The notes below the pieces were generated by a model. The model did not search any database, was not told where the DNA came from, and was given only the letters and a program-made list of their open reading frames with translations. Source: an uncultured Bacteroidia bacterium (GTDB lineage: Bacteria > Bacteroidota > Bacteroidia > Bacteroidales > UBA932). Taken from it: a DNA stretch of 9,302 bases. The translations under genes were made by a program, and so were the position numbers. The stretch covers positions 1 through 9,302 of the forward strand of contig CADBPH010000314.1 of NCBI GenBank assembly GCA_902796455.1, read 5' to 3'. Positions 1 through 8,024 of this stretch are shown one piece after another (positions within the stretch are counted from its first letter, which is position 1; each line of letters starts with the position of its first letter).

Positions 1-1479
<1,479 letters not shown>

Positions 1480-1510
1480 CTATTTCCGGATACAATATTT
1501 CTATAATTTA

Positions 1511-1518
1511 CAAAAATA
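1511..1518 (-). promoter_or_regulatory. Candidate ligA promoter -7 box
   Basis: Read on the minus strand, 1518 to 1511 is TATTTTTG, an exact match to the Bacteroidota -7 consensus TAnnTTTG, about 44 bases upstream of the ligA start. I do not find a clear TTTG -33 box at the expected 19-21-base spacing, so the call rests on the -7 match and its position alone. In AT-rich DNA such a match can occur by chance. Confidence 0.45.
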
Positions 1519-1527
1519 CGAAACTGT

Positions 1528-1560
1528 TTTGGATAATTCAGTGAAAATAGATTAAATTTG
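1528..1560 (+). promoter_or_regulatory. Bacteroidota-type promoter for the phosphofructokinase gene
   Basis: TTTG at 1528-1531 (-33 box) and TAAATTTG at 1553-1560 (-7 box, an exact TAnnTTTG match) are separated by 21 bases, the expected spacing for the primary sigma factor of this phylum. Transcription would start near 1567 and leave a leader of about 47 bases before ATG 1614. The leader is A/T-rich just before the start codon, with no Shine-Dalgarno site, as is usual for highly expressed Bacteroidota genes. Confidence 0.75.
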
Positions 1561-1573
1561 TATTTCTAAATAC
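1560..1573. repeat. Small inverted repeat at the expected transcription start
   Basis: GTATTT (1560-1565) and AAATAC (1568-1573) form a perfect 6-base inverted repeat around a central CT. It begins at the last base of the phosphofructokinase -7 box and covers the predicted start of transcription, where a repressor could bind. The right arm belongs to AAATACGAA (1568-1576), which recurs at 1514-1522 over the divergent ligA -7 box. A regulatory role is inference only. Confidence 0.3.
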
Positions 1574-1613
1574 GAAGAATTTAGTCAAAATCAACTTATA
1601 AATTTTTGAAACA

Positions 1614-2843
1614 ATGAAAGATGCCATTATCATCCTTTGCGGTGGCGGTCCCGCCCCGGGAATGAACACCGTTGTCTGCTCTGTAGCAAAAACTTTCCTT
1701 GGAAACGGATACCGTGTCATCGGTCTCCACGGCGGCTACAGCGGCTTGTTCAGCAAGACCCCCCGCACTGAGGACCTGGATTTCTTCAAGGCCGACGCTT
1801 ATTTCAACAGGGGTGGCTCCTACCTCCAGATGAGCCGCTTCAAACCGACTGACGAGGATTTCGAAAAGAACTTCAATCTCGCCCTTTTCCAGGACAACAA
1901 CATCAAATTGCTGGTGACGGTAGGCGGCGATGATACGGCATCTACGGCGAATCGCATTGCCAAATTCCTGGAAGCCAAGCATTATCCGATCCGGAACATC
2001 CATGTTCCCAAGACCATTGACAACGATCTTCCGCTGCCGGAGAACACCCCGACCTTCGGATTCAATTCGGCCAAGGACGAGGGCGCACACATCGCCCGTA
2101 CCGTGTATGAGGATGCCCGTACTTCCGGCAACTGGCTGGTCATTTCCGCCATGGGACGTTCGGCCGGCCACCTGGCCCTGGGAATCGGCGAGGCGACGCA
2201 CTGCCCGATGACCATCATCCCGGAGATGTTCAACAAGACCGAGATATCCGTGGATAAAATCATCAAGCTGACCCTGTCCGCCATTATCAAACGCAACATC
2301 CTCGGCATCCCGTACGGAACGGTCATCGTTGCGGAAGGCGTCTTCCATGACCTCAAGGGCGAAGACCTCAAGGCAACCGGTGTCCAGATGACCTACGACG
2401 AGCACGGCCATCCCGAACTGGGCAAGATTTCCAAGGCTGTCCTCTTCAATGACATTCTCGGAAAAGAATTCAAGAAACTGGGCCTGAAGGTGAAGACCCG
2501 TCCGGTGGAGATCGGTTACGATGTCCGCTGCCAGGATCCGATCGCATACGATCTGACTTACTGCTCCGAACTTGCGATGGGTGTATACGACCTCTTCTGC
2601 AAGGGCGAGACGGGCTGCATGGTCTACATCGATGCCTTCGGCCAGTCCCATCCGCTGTACTTGAAGGACCTCCAGAATGCGGAAGGCAAGATTCCTCCGC
2701 GCCGCGTGGACATCTCCGGCGGAACGGCGACGGCCTACTACAACCACATCTGCCACTATGTGACTGAGGCGGATTACGAGGCGGCCAAGAAGTATGTTCC
2801 GAATCCGGAAGAGTACGACTTCAAGAAAATCCTCAACTGGTAA
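1614..2843 (+). CDS. pfp: Pyrophosphate-dependent 6-phosphofructokinase (PPi-PFK)
   Basis: Interconverts fructose 6-phosphate and fructose 1,6-bisphosphate in the cytoplasm with pyrophosphate as the likely phosphoryl donor, a reversible glycolytic step. The 409-residue protein carries the family motifs in order: a glycine-rich loop GGGPAPG (10-16), GGDDT (104-108), PKTIDND (132-138, with the catalytic Asp136), MGR (180-182) and PEM (203-205). Two positions decide donor use in the family: the second Asp of GGDD and the Lys of PKTIDND (Lys133), both typical of PPi enzymes, where ATP enzymes usually have Gly. The gene has its own promoter (-33/-7 pair at 1528-1560) and its own terminator after the stop, so it appears to be a single-gene unit divergent from ligA. 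An ATP-using member cannot be excluded without assay, but both diagnostic residues argue against it. Confidence 0.93.
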   Translation: MKDAIIILCGGGPAPGMNTVVCSVAKTFLGNGYRVIGLHGGYSGLFSKTPRTEDLDFFKADAYFNRGGSYLQMSRFKPTDEDFEKNFNLALFQDNNIKLLVTVGGDDTASTANRIAKFLEAKHYPIRNIHVPKTIDNDLPLPENTPTFGFNSAKDEGAHIARTVYEDARTSGNWLVISAMGRSAGHLALGIGEATHCPMTIIPEMFNKTEISVDKIIKLTLSAIIKRNILGIPYGTVIVAEGVFHDLKGEDLKATGVQMTYDEHGHPELGKISKAVLFNDILGKEFKKLGLKVKTRPVEIGYDVRCQDPIAYDLTYCSELAMGVYDLFCKGETGCMVYIDAFGQSHPLYLKDLQNAEGKIPPRRVDISGGTATAYYNHICHYVTEADYEAAKKYVPNPEEYDFKKILNW

Positions 2844-2853
2844 TACACGGACG

Positions 2854-2900
2854 CCGGGCCGGTTCCTGTCAGGAAGCCGGCCCGGTTTTGTTTATCTTTT
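2854..2900 (+). terminator. Intrinsic terminator after the PPi-PFK gene
   Basis: CCGGGCCGG (2854-2862) pairs perfectly with CCGGCCCGG (2877-2885). The helix can continue as TTCC with GGAA after a one-base bulge, and a T-rich tail (TTTTGTTT, then TTTT at 2897-2900) follows at once. This is a strong, classic rho-independent terminator located 11 bases after the stop codon. It should separate this gene from the kinase gene downstream. Confidence 0.88.
2893..2900 (+). promoter_or_regulatory. Weak candidate -7 box for the kinase-GH13 unit
   Basis: TATCTTTT matches the Bacteroidota -7 consensus TAnnTTTG except at the last base and lies 25 bases before ATG 2925. Since a strong terminator sits immediately upstream, the downstream pair needs a promoter here, and this is the best candidate I see. 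I find no -33 TTTG at the right distance. The box overlaps the terminator's T-rich tail, so its T content may simply reflect that. Confidence 0.3.
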
Positions 2901-2924
2901 CCCAACTGATTCATTCCCAGAAAC

Positions 2925-4595
2925 ATGCTGCAGGTTTATTGCAAAAACACCGGGACGACCCGCAAATTCACGGAAGGGACGACCCTGCTCCAGATGCTTT
3001 CCGAATTCGAATTCGACCGCCCGTATCCGATTGTCTCCGCCAAGGTGAACAATGTATCCCAGGGGCTGAAATTCAAGGTCTACCAGAGCAAGGACATCGA
3101 ATTCATCGATGCGCGGGAAGCCAGCGGAATGCGCGTCTACTGCCGCTCCCTCTGCTTCCTCCTCTGCAAGGCTGCAGCCGATGTCCTGCCGGGATGCAGG
3201 GTCTACATGGAGCACCCGATTTCCAACGGGTATTACTGCAACCTGCGCAAGGCAGATGCCTCCGACGTGACGGAAGCGGACGTCGCCCTGATCCGCGACC
3301 GCATGCGGGAAATCGTCGGGAACGACATTCCTTTCCACCGGTATGACGTCCAGACGGAAAAGGTTATCAAGACCTTCCGGGAAAAGGGGTTTGATGACAA
3401 AGTGAAGCTGCTGGAGACCTGCGGGCAGGTATACATGGACTATTATACCCTGGGGGATACACCGGATTTCTATTACGGAAAACTGGTGCCGTCCGCCGGA
3501 TACCTGAAAGTCTGGGAGATCCAACCCTACCGGGGCGGCATGCTGCTGCGTGTCCCGGACCGCCACGATCCTTTCCGGCTCGCGCCCTATGTGGACCAGC
3601 CCAAGACCTTCGACATGTTCACGGAGAACCTGCGCTGGAACATCATCATGCACCTGAGCACGGTGGGGGACGTCAACCACGCCTGCCTGCAGGGAAAGGC
3701 CAGTGAACTGATCCAGGTCGCGGAAGCCCTGCAAGAGAAGAAAATCGTCCAGATCGCCGAGGAAATCGACCGGCGCTACCATAGCGAGAATCCGCTCAAG
3801 GTGGTCCTGATCACCGGCCCGAGCAGCAGCGGAAAGACGACTTTCTGCAAGCGGATCAGTGTCCAGCTGAAAGCCTGCGGGCTGCGTCCTGTTTCGATTT
3901 CCACGGATGATTATTTCGTCAACCGCCTGGATACGCCGCGCCTGCCGGACGGGAGTTTCGACTTCGACAATTTCGAGACGGTCGATCACCGGCTTCTGGA
4001 GAAAGATGTCATGGCGATGATGGAGGGAAAAGAGGTGGAAGTCCCTGAATTCAACTTTGTTACGGGGCTTCGTGAATACAAGGGGAAACGGATTTCCCTG
4101 GAACCCGGGACGATCCTCCTGATCGAAGGCATCCATGCCCTGAATCCCGAATTGATCCCTGCCATTCCGGATACGGCCAAATTCAAAATCTTCATCTCGA
4201 CCATGACGAGCACTGCGCTGGACAATCACAATTGGATACCGACCAGCGACAACCGCTTGCTCCGCCGGATCGTCCGGGATTACAAGAAAGGGGCATTCTC
4301 CGCTCGGGAATCCATCAGCAACTGGCCCAATGTCTGTGCCGCAGAAGAAAAATGGATCTATCCGTATCAGGAAAACGCCGACATGATGTTCAATTCCGCT
4401 TACCTGATCGAATTCGCCGTCCTGCGGAACCATGCCGAGCCCATCCTGCGGAGCATTCCGAAGAACTGTCCCGAATACAGCGAAGCACACCGGCTGTTGA
4501 AATTCATCCATTTCTTCACACCCGTCCCGGACAACGAAATCCCGCCGACATCTTTGCTCCGGGAATTCCTCGGCGGCAGCAGCTTTACCTATTAG
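2925..4595 (+). CDS. Uridine kinase-like P-loop protein with ThrRS-like N-terminal half
   Basis: A 556-residue cytoplasmic protein with two parts. Residues 1 to about 62 resemble a TGS (ubiquitin-like) domain, and about 65-215 resemble the second N-terminal (SAD) domain of threonyl-tRNA synthetase, recognisable by YMEHPISNGYYCNL (94-107) and GDTPDFYYGKLVPSAG (177-192). Residues about 290-500 form a uridine kinase/phosphoribulokinase-type P-loop domain: Walker A GPSSSGKTT (298-306), then STDDYF (326-331) with the acidic residue expected near the substrate. By family, the kinase half would phosphorylate a nucleoside or similar small hydroxyl substrate using a nucleoside triphosphate; the true substrate of this fused type is uncertain to me. 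The metal-ligand positions of the ThrRS editing site are all substituted, so aminoacyl-tRNA editing is unlikely. The stop lies two bases before the GH13 start, suggesting an operon. Not a synthetase: no class II catalytic core follows. Confidence 0.88.
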   Translation: MLQVYCKNTGTTRKFTEGTTLLQMLSEFEFDRPYPIVSAKVNNVSQGLKFKVYQSKDIEFIDAREASGMRVYCRSLCFLLCKAAADVLPGCRVYMEHPISNGYYCNLRKADASDVTEADVALIRDRMREIVGNDIPFHRYDVQTEKVIKTFREKGFDDKVKLLETCGQVYMDYYTLGDTPDFYYGKLVPSAGYLKVWEIQPYRGGMLLRVPDRHDPFRLAPYVDQPKTFDMFTENLRWNIIMHLSTVGDVNHACLQGKASELIQVAEALQEKKIVQIAEEIDRRYHSENPLKVVLITGPSSSGKTTFCKRISVQLKACGLRPVSISTDDYFVNRLDTPRLPDGSFDFDNFETVDHRLLEKDVMAMMEGKEVEVPEFNFVTGLREYKGKRISLEPGTILLIEGIHALNPELIPAIPDTAKFKIFISTMTSTALDNHNWIPTSDNRLLRRIVRDYKKGAFSARESISNWPNVCAAEEKWIYPYQENADMMFNSAYLIEFAVLRNHAEPILRSIPKNCPEYSEAHRLLKFIHFFTPVPDNEIPPTSLLREFLGGSSFTY

Positions 4596-4597
4596 CC

Positions 4598-6253
4598 ATG
4601 CCGAAACCGATCATCTATCAGCTGCTTCCGCGCCTGTGGGGGAACCCGGTCGAACACCCGGCCGCGGGCGGGAGCATTGCCGAGAACGGAACTGGTAAAT
4701 TCTCTGGCATTGATAGCGTTACGCTTGATTATCTAAAGGATTTGGGAGTTACGCATGTCTGGTATACCGGCATCCTCCGCCACGCAACCCGGTGCCACGA
4801 AGCCGGCTGCGAAGCGTCCTCTGCCGACTGGGTGAAAGGGGAGGCGGGATCGCCGTATGCCATCACGGATTATTTCGATGTCAATCCCTATCTTGCGGAG
4901 GATCCCGGGCATCGCATGGAGGAATTCGAAGCCCTGGTTGCCCGCACCCATGCGGCTGGGCTCAAGGTCCTGATCGACTTTGTCCCGAACCACCTCGCCC
5001 GTGATTACGGGCGGTTCGCCCCGGCCGGGAAAGACGGCCGCGATGCCCATGGACATCCGGTTTTCGGCGCTCTGGACGACCCGGCCTTCCATTGGAAAGC
5101 GGATAACGATTTCTTCTATTATCCGGGACAGGCGCTCCGGCTGCCCCGGCATGTTTCGCCGGAACCCTATCAGGAATTCCCGGCAAAGGCTTCCGGAAAT
5201 TGTTTCAGCGCTGCGCCCGGAGAAAACGACTGGTATGATACCATCAAGCTGAATTATTGCGATTTCCCGACACCGACATGGAATAAGATGCTGGAGGTGA
5301 TCTTGTTCTGGGCCTCCAAGGGGGTAGACGGATTCCGGTGCGACATGGTGGAACTGGTTCCGCAGGCCTTCTGTACCTGGCTGATTCAGCGGGCAAAGAA
5401 GCAGTATCCGCAGCTTGTTTTTGTCGCGGAAGTCTACCAGAAGAATCTGTATGATTCCTATATCCATGAATGCGGATTCGACTGGCTCTACGACAAATCG
5501 GGACTGTATGACGCCCTCTGGGACATCGTGCACAAAAACGTGGATGACAGCGGCGTACCGATCGAGCAGTGGCAGTCTACGCGGTGTATCACCTGGAACT
5601 GGCAGTTTCTGGGAGACTTGCAGCCCCGGATGCTCAATTTCCTGGAAAACCACGACGAGCCCCGGTTCGCCTCTGATTTCTTCGGCAAGCGCGCAGAGAA
5701 CGCCTTGGCTGCCCTGCACGTATCCCTGCTGCTGAATACAGCCCCCTTCATGCTCTATTTCGGGCAGGAAATCGGGGAGCGCGGCATGGATGAAGAGGGG
5801 ATGAGCGGCCGGGATGGCAGGACCAGCATTTTCGACTGGTGGTCGCCGGCATCCCTGCGTCGGCTGTACCGGCATATCCACGGGGTTCCGTCCCTGCTTC
5901 CCGAAGAAGAGCGGCTGCTCGGGCAATACCGTTCCCTGCTGCGGCAGGCAAACGAGGACCCGGCTTTTTCCTTGGGCACGACCTACGACCTCTGTTACTG
6001 CAACCTCTCTGCGGACGGCTTCAATCAGGACCGCCATTTCGTCTTCCTGCGCAACGCCGGCATGCAAGTCAGGCTGGTCGCCTGCAACTTTTCCGACCGG
6101 GATGCGGACCTGGCCGTCACGATTCCGCAGCACGCCTTTGAATGGATGCAGCTCCCGCAGTTGCCGCAACTGAATCCTTCCGTCCCGATTCATGTCCATG
6201 TCCCGGCAATGAATGGTATAATTGTCGCTCTTCTTGGTATAAATGACCAATAG
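4598..6253 (+). CDS. GH13 alpha-amylase family glycoside hydrolase, cytoplasmic
   Basis: A 551-residue enzyme expected to act on alpha-glucans such as maltodextrin or glycogen fragments. The four conserved GH13 regions are present in order: DFVPNH (127-132), GFRCDM with nucleophile Asp249, VFVAEVY with acid/base Glu278, and FLENHDE (348-354) with the transition-state-stabilising Asp353. No signal peptide or lipobox is visible, so it should be cytoplasmic, unlike the secreted SusG-type amylases of this phylum. The start is chosen because KPIIYQLLPRLWGN is the first barrel strand typical of the family; the frame is open further upstream but only inside the kinase gene. It begins two bases after the kinase stop. 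An AT-rich segment with atypical codons lies at 4691-4750, yet motif order and frame are intact. Hydrolase or transglycosidase activity and the subfamily cannot be decided by eye. Confidence 0.92.
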   Translation: MPKPIIYQLLPRLWGNPVEHPAAGGSIAENGTGKFSGIDSVTLDYLKDLGVTHVWYTGILRHATRCHEAGCEASSADWVKGEAGSPYAITDYFDVNPYLAEDPGHRMEEFEALVARTHAAGLKVLIDFVPNHLARDYGRFAPAGKDGRDAHGHPVFGALDDPAFHWKADNDFFYYPGQALRLPRHVSPEPYQEFPAKASGNCFSAAPGENDWYDTIKLNYCDFPTPTWNKMLEVILFWASKGVDGFRCDMVELVPQAFCTWLIQRAKKQYPQLVFVAEVYQKNLYDSYIHECGFDWLYDKSGLYDALWDIVHKNVDDSGVPIEQWQSTRCITWNWQFLGDLQPRMLNFLENHDEPRFASDFFGKRAENALAALHVSLLLNTAPFMLYFGQEIGERGMDEEGMSGRDGRTSIFDWWSPASLRRLYRHIHGVPSLLPEEERLLGQYRSLLRQANEDPAFSLGTTYDLCYCNLSADGFNQDRHFVFLRNAGMQVRLVACNFSDRDADLAVTIPQHAFEWMQLPQLPQLNPSVPIHVHVPAMNGIIVALLGINDQ

Positions 6254-6286
6254 CCGCGCTTCCGTGCGGTAATCCGTGTTTTTTTT
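6254..6286 (+). terminator. Possible weak terminator after the GH13 gene
   Basis: CCGCGC (6254-6259) and GTGCGG (6264-6269) can form a six-pair stem with one G-T pair around a TTCC loop, directly at the GH13 stop codon. An eight-T run follows at 6279-6286, but nine bases separate stem and T run, so it is not a textbook rho-independent terminator. It may only be partially effective. Confidence 0.35.
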
Positions 6287-6288
6287 CC

Positions 6289-6296
6289 TACTTTCG
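6289..6296 (+). promoter_or_regulatory. Weak candidate -7 box for the esterase-PCMD-GT4 unit
   Basis: TACTTTCG differs from the TAnnTTTG consensus at one base. It lies 66 bases before the preferred esterase start (6355) and 27 before the alternative ATG (6316). No convincing -33 TTTG is seen at the usual spacing. Its place between a possible terminator and a new gene cluster is the main support. Confidence 0.3.
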
Positions 6297-6354
6297 CGCC
6301 CTATTTTGAAGAATTATGCTTTTTTTTCAGGGGCAGAGAGGGGAGACCGGATTC

Positions 6355-7251
6355 ATGCAGTCATTTCTGAAGGGATTCATCTTGCTCCCGATATTGTGGG
6401 CCGCATGTTCCTGCAGCGTCATGCACCGGCAGCCAACTCCTTCCGATCATGCCGGCCCGGCTGTCTATCCCGGATATGTACCCCGCGGCACCGTCGAAGA
6501 AAGGATCTATCCAAGTTCCGTTCCCGGCGCTTCCCATCGCCGGATGATTGTCTATCTTCCTGAAGGATACCAGGATAACATGCGGCGTTACCCGGTCGTG
6601 TATTTGCTGCACGGCGCACGCGGATATGAGACCTCCTGGATCAAAAAAGGATTGATGCTACAGCTGACAGACAGTTTGTTCGCCGGCGGGTACGCAGTCC
6701 CATCCATCGTTGTCATGCCGAACATGAACCAGTACGACAATGATGCCGATTATGGGGATTCCCGGTACAAGAACGCCCTGGAATCTTTCTTCGAAGTAAA
6801 CGGCGTCGCCGAAACCGGGTTCAGGCACGATGTGGTGGATTATGTGGATGCCCATTTCCGGACGATTCCGGACAAAGCGCACCGGGCGGTCGCCGGGCTG
6901 TCGATCGGCGGGCTCCAGAGTGCGTATCTCTCTGCCAATAACCCCGATACCTTCGGCTATGTCGGCCTCTTTTCCCCAGTCTTCCGGGCCAATAGCCTGC
7001 CGAATCCTTTCCGCGATTTCTACCGGAAATTCCGGAAGAAACTGCAGGTGCAATTCGATGAGCCGCCCACGCGCTATCTCTTGATGGCCGGCAAGAAGGA
7101 TATCGTCCGGCTTCCTGCCAGCATGTACCATAAATTCCTAGGCAGAAAGGGATACGGGCATGATTTCACCCTGTCTCCCGGTGGCCATTCCTGGTCCAAC
7201 TGGCGGAATTACTATGTTGAAATGATGACGAAATTGTTTATTGAAGAATGA
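6355..7251 (+). CDS. Putative lipoprotein esterase, alpha/beta hydrolase (esterase D / CE1-like)
   Basis: Predicted serine esterase of the putative-esterase family (Pfam PF00756) that includes feruloyl and acetyl-xylan esterases; it would cleave ester bonds, possibly on glycans, outside the cytoplasm. Numbered from ATG 6355 (298 residues), it has a short signal sequence MQSFLKGFILLPILWAAC with a probable lipid-modified Cys18, although Trp at -3 makes the lipobox imperfect. YPVVYLLHG (79-87) forms the core strand and oxyanion region. GLSIGG carries nucleophile Ser183; Asp249 in GKKD and His278 in GGHSW complete the likely triad. An in-frame ATG at 6316 would add 13 residues including charged ones before the hydrophobic stretch, which fits a signal peptide less well. 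Its stop overlaps the next start by four bases (ATGA), suggesting translational coupling. Substrate is unknown. Confidence 0.85.
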   Translation: MQSFLKGFILLPILWAACSCSVMHRQPTPSDHAGPAVYPGYVPRGTVEERIYPSSVPGASHRRMIVYLPEGYQDNMRRYPVVYLLHGARGYETSWIKKGLMLQLTDSLFAGGYAVPSIVVMPNMNQYDNDADYGDSRYKNALESFFEVNGVAETGFRHDVVDYVDAHFRTIPDKAHRAVAGLSIGGLQSAYLSANNPDTFGYVGLFSPVFRANSLPNPFRDFYRKFRKKLQVQFDEPPTRYLLMAGKKDIVRLPASMYHKFLGRKGYGHDFTLSPGGHSWSNWRNYYVEMMTKLFIEE

Positions 7252-8009
7252 AAAGAATTCTCCTGGTCCTCCTGCTGGTCATGCAGGCTTTCTGCGCGCA
7301 TTCGCAAGGCGGGCCGCAAATCTACAATATGAACTTCGACCATTGGTCCAAATCCTCCGGCGCCTGGAACCTGTACGAAAAAGGGGCGCCGCAGCAAGAG
7401 ATGATTTGGGACACGGCGAATCACGGATTATCCCTCCTGGGAATCAATGGAACCCTCCCTGAATACAAGCATGTAGCCGTCCCCGGGAAGGGGAAGGCAG
7501 CTGCCAAAATCGTGAGCAAGAAGGTGTTGTGGGAATTTGTCGCGGGCAACCTGTATACGGGTCGATTTGGCAGGATCGTCAATTTCGCGGGCGCCGAGCT
7601 GCATTTCGGCATTCCCTTCCACGGCCGCCCCAAGAGCCTTTCCGGTTATGTCCACTACATCCCGAAAACCGTCGATTATGCCCGTGCCCCGTATCAGTAC
7701 AAGAAAGGCCACCTGGACGAAGGCATGATCGAAGTCATCCTGACAGACTGGGACAAACCTTATGATATTGTAACCAATTACGAAAAATTCATTGACGGCG
7801 CGACGGATCCGCATGTCATCGGACGGGCGGTATTGTACCTGAACCGGGACACGGGCGGATACCTTCATTTCGATATTCCGTTTGTGTACCGGAGCGATGC
7901 CATTCCGAAATACGTCGTCGTCATCGTCGCTTCCAGCCGGTACGGGGCCTTCTTTACCGGCGCGAACGGAAGCACTGTGTATGTCGATGAATTCCAGTTC
8001 AACTACTGA
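7248..8009 (+). CDS. Secreted PCMD-domain protein (putative carbohydrate metabolism domain)
   Basis: A 253-residue exported protein. Residues 1-19 form a signal peptide with a Lys-Arg start, a leucine-rich core and a likely cut after AHS, leaving Gln20 first, a preference common in Bacteroidota. The remainder matches the feel of the PCMD family (PF13201): NFDHW (27-31), a W-x-LYEKG stretch, AAAKIVSKK, AGNLYTGRFG, a FGIPFHGRP-x-SLSGYVHY segment, and a C-terminal VYVDEFQFNY strand as in beta-sandwich carbohydrate-binding folds. The family's function is not established beyond its association with glycan-related loci. No lipobox is seen, so it is probably periplasmic or released, unlike its lipoprotein neighbour. 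It overlaps the esterase gene by four bases and precedes the glycosyltransferase by 15, so the three are likely one transcript. Assigned from remembered family patterns, not from a search. Confidence 0.8.
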   Translation: MKRILLVLLLVMQAFCAHSQGGPQIYNMNFDHWSKSSGAWNLYEKGAPQQEMIWDTANHGLSLLGINGTLPEYKHVAVPGKGKAAAKIVSKKVLWEFVAGNLYTGRFGRIVNFAGAELHFGIPFHGRPKSLSGYVHYIPKTVDYARAPYQYKKGHLDEGMIEVILTDWDKPYDIVTNYEKFIDGATDPHVIGRAVLYLNRDTGGYLHFDIPFVYRSDAIPKYVVVIVASSRYGAFFTGANGSTVYVDEFQFNY

Positions 8010-8024
8010 TCCAGAAGCACTTTC

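Noticed and set aside
1596..2756. Minus-strand open frame of 386 codons opposite the PPi-PFK gene
   Set aside because: In register with the sense codons; the sense protein has complete family motifs and the antisense product resembles nothing.
2925..3600. A threonyl-tRNA synthetase gene or fragment
   Set aside because: Only the TGS and SAD-like part resembles ThrRS. No class II catalytic motifs follow; instead there is a P-loop kinase, and the editing-site ligands are missing.
2892..4511. Long open frame on the minus strand, 539 codons, opposite the kinase gene
   Set aside because: It is exactly in register with the sense codons and exists because the sense gene avoids TTA, CTA and TCA. The translation shows no recognisable domain, while the plus strand has clear P-loop and TGS-like motifs.
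4232..4597. Upstream extension of the GH13 frame by 122 codons into the kinase gene
   Set aside because: The extra segment is low-quality protein lying fully within the kinase coding sequence; the conserved GH13 barrel begins right after ATG 4598.
4733..6250. Minus-strand open frame of 505 codons opposite the GH13 gene
   Set aside because: Same codon-register effect. The plus strand carries all four GH13 catalytic regions, and no promoter or domain supports the antisense frame.
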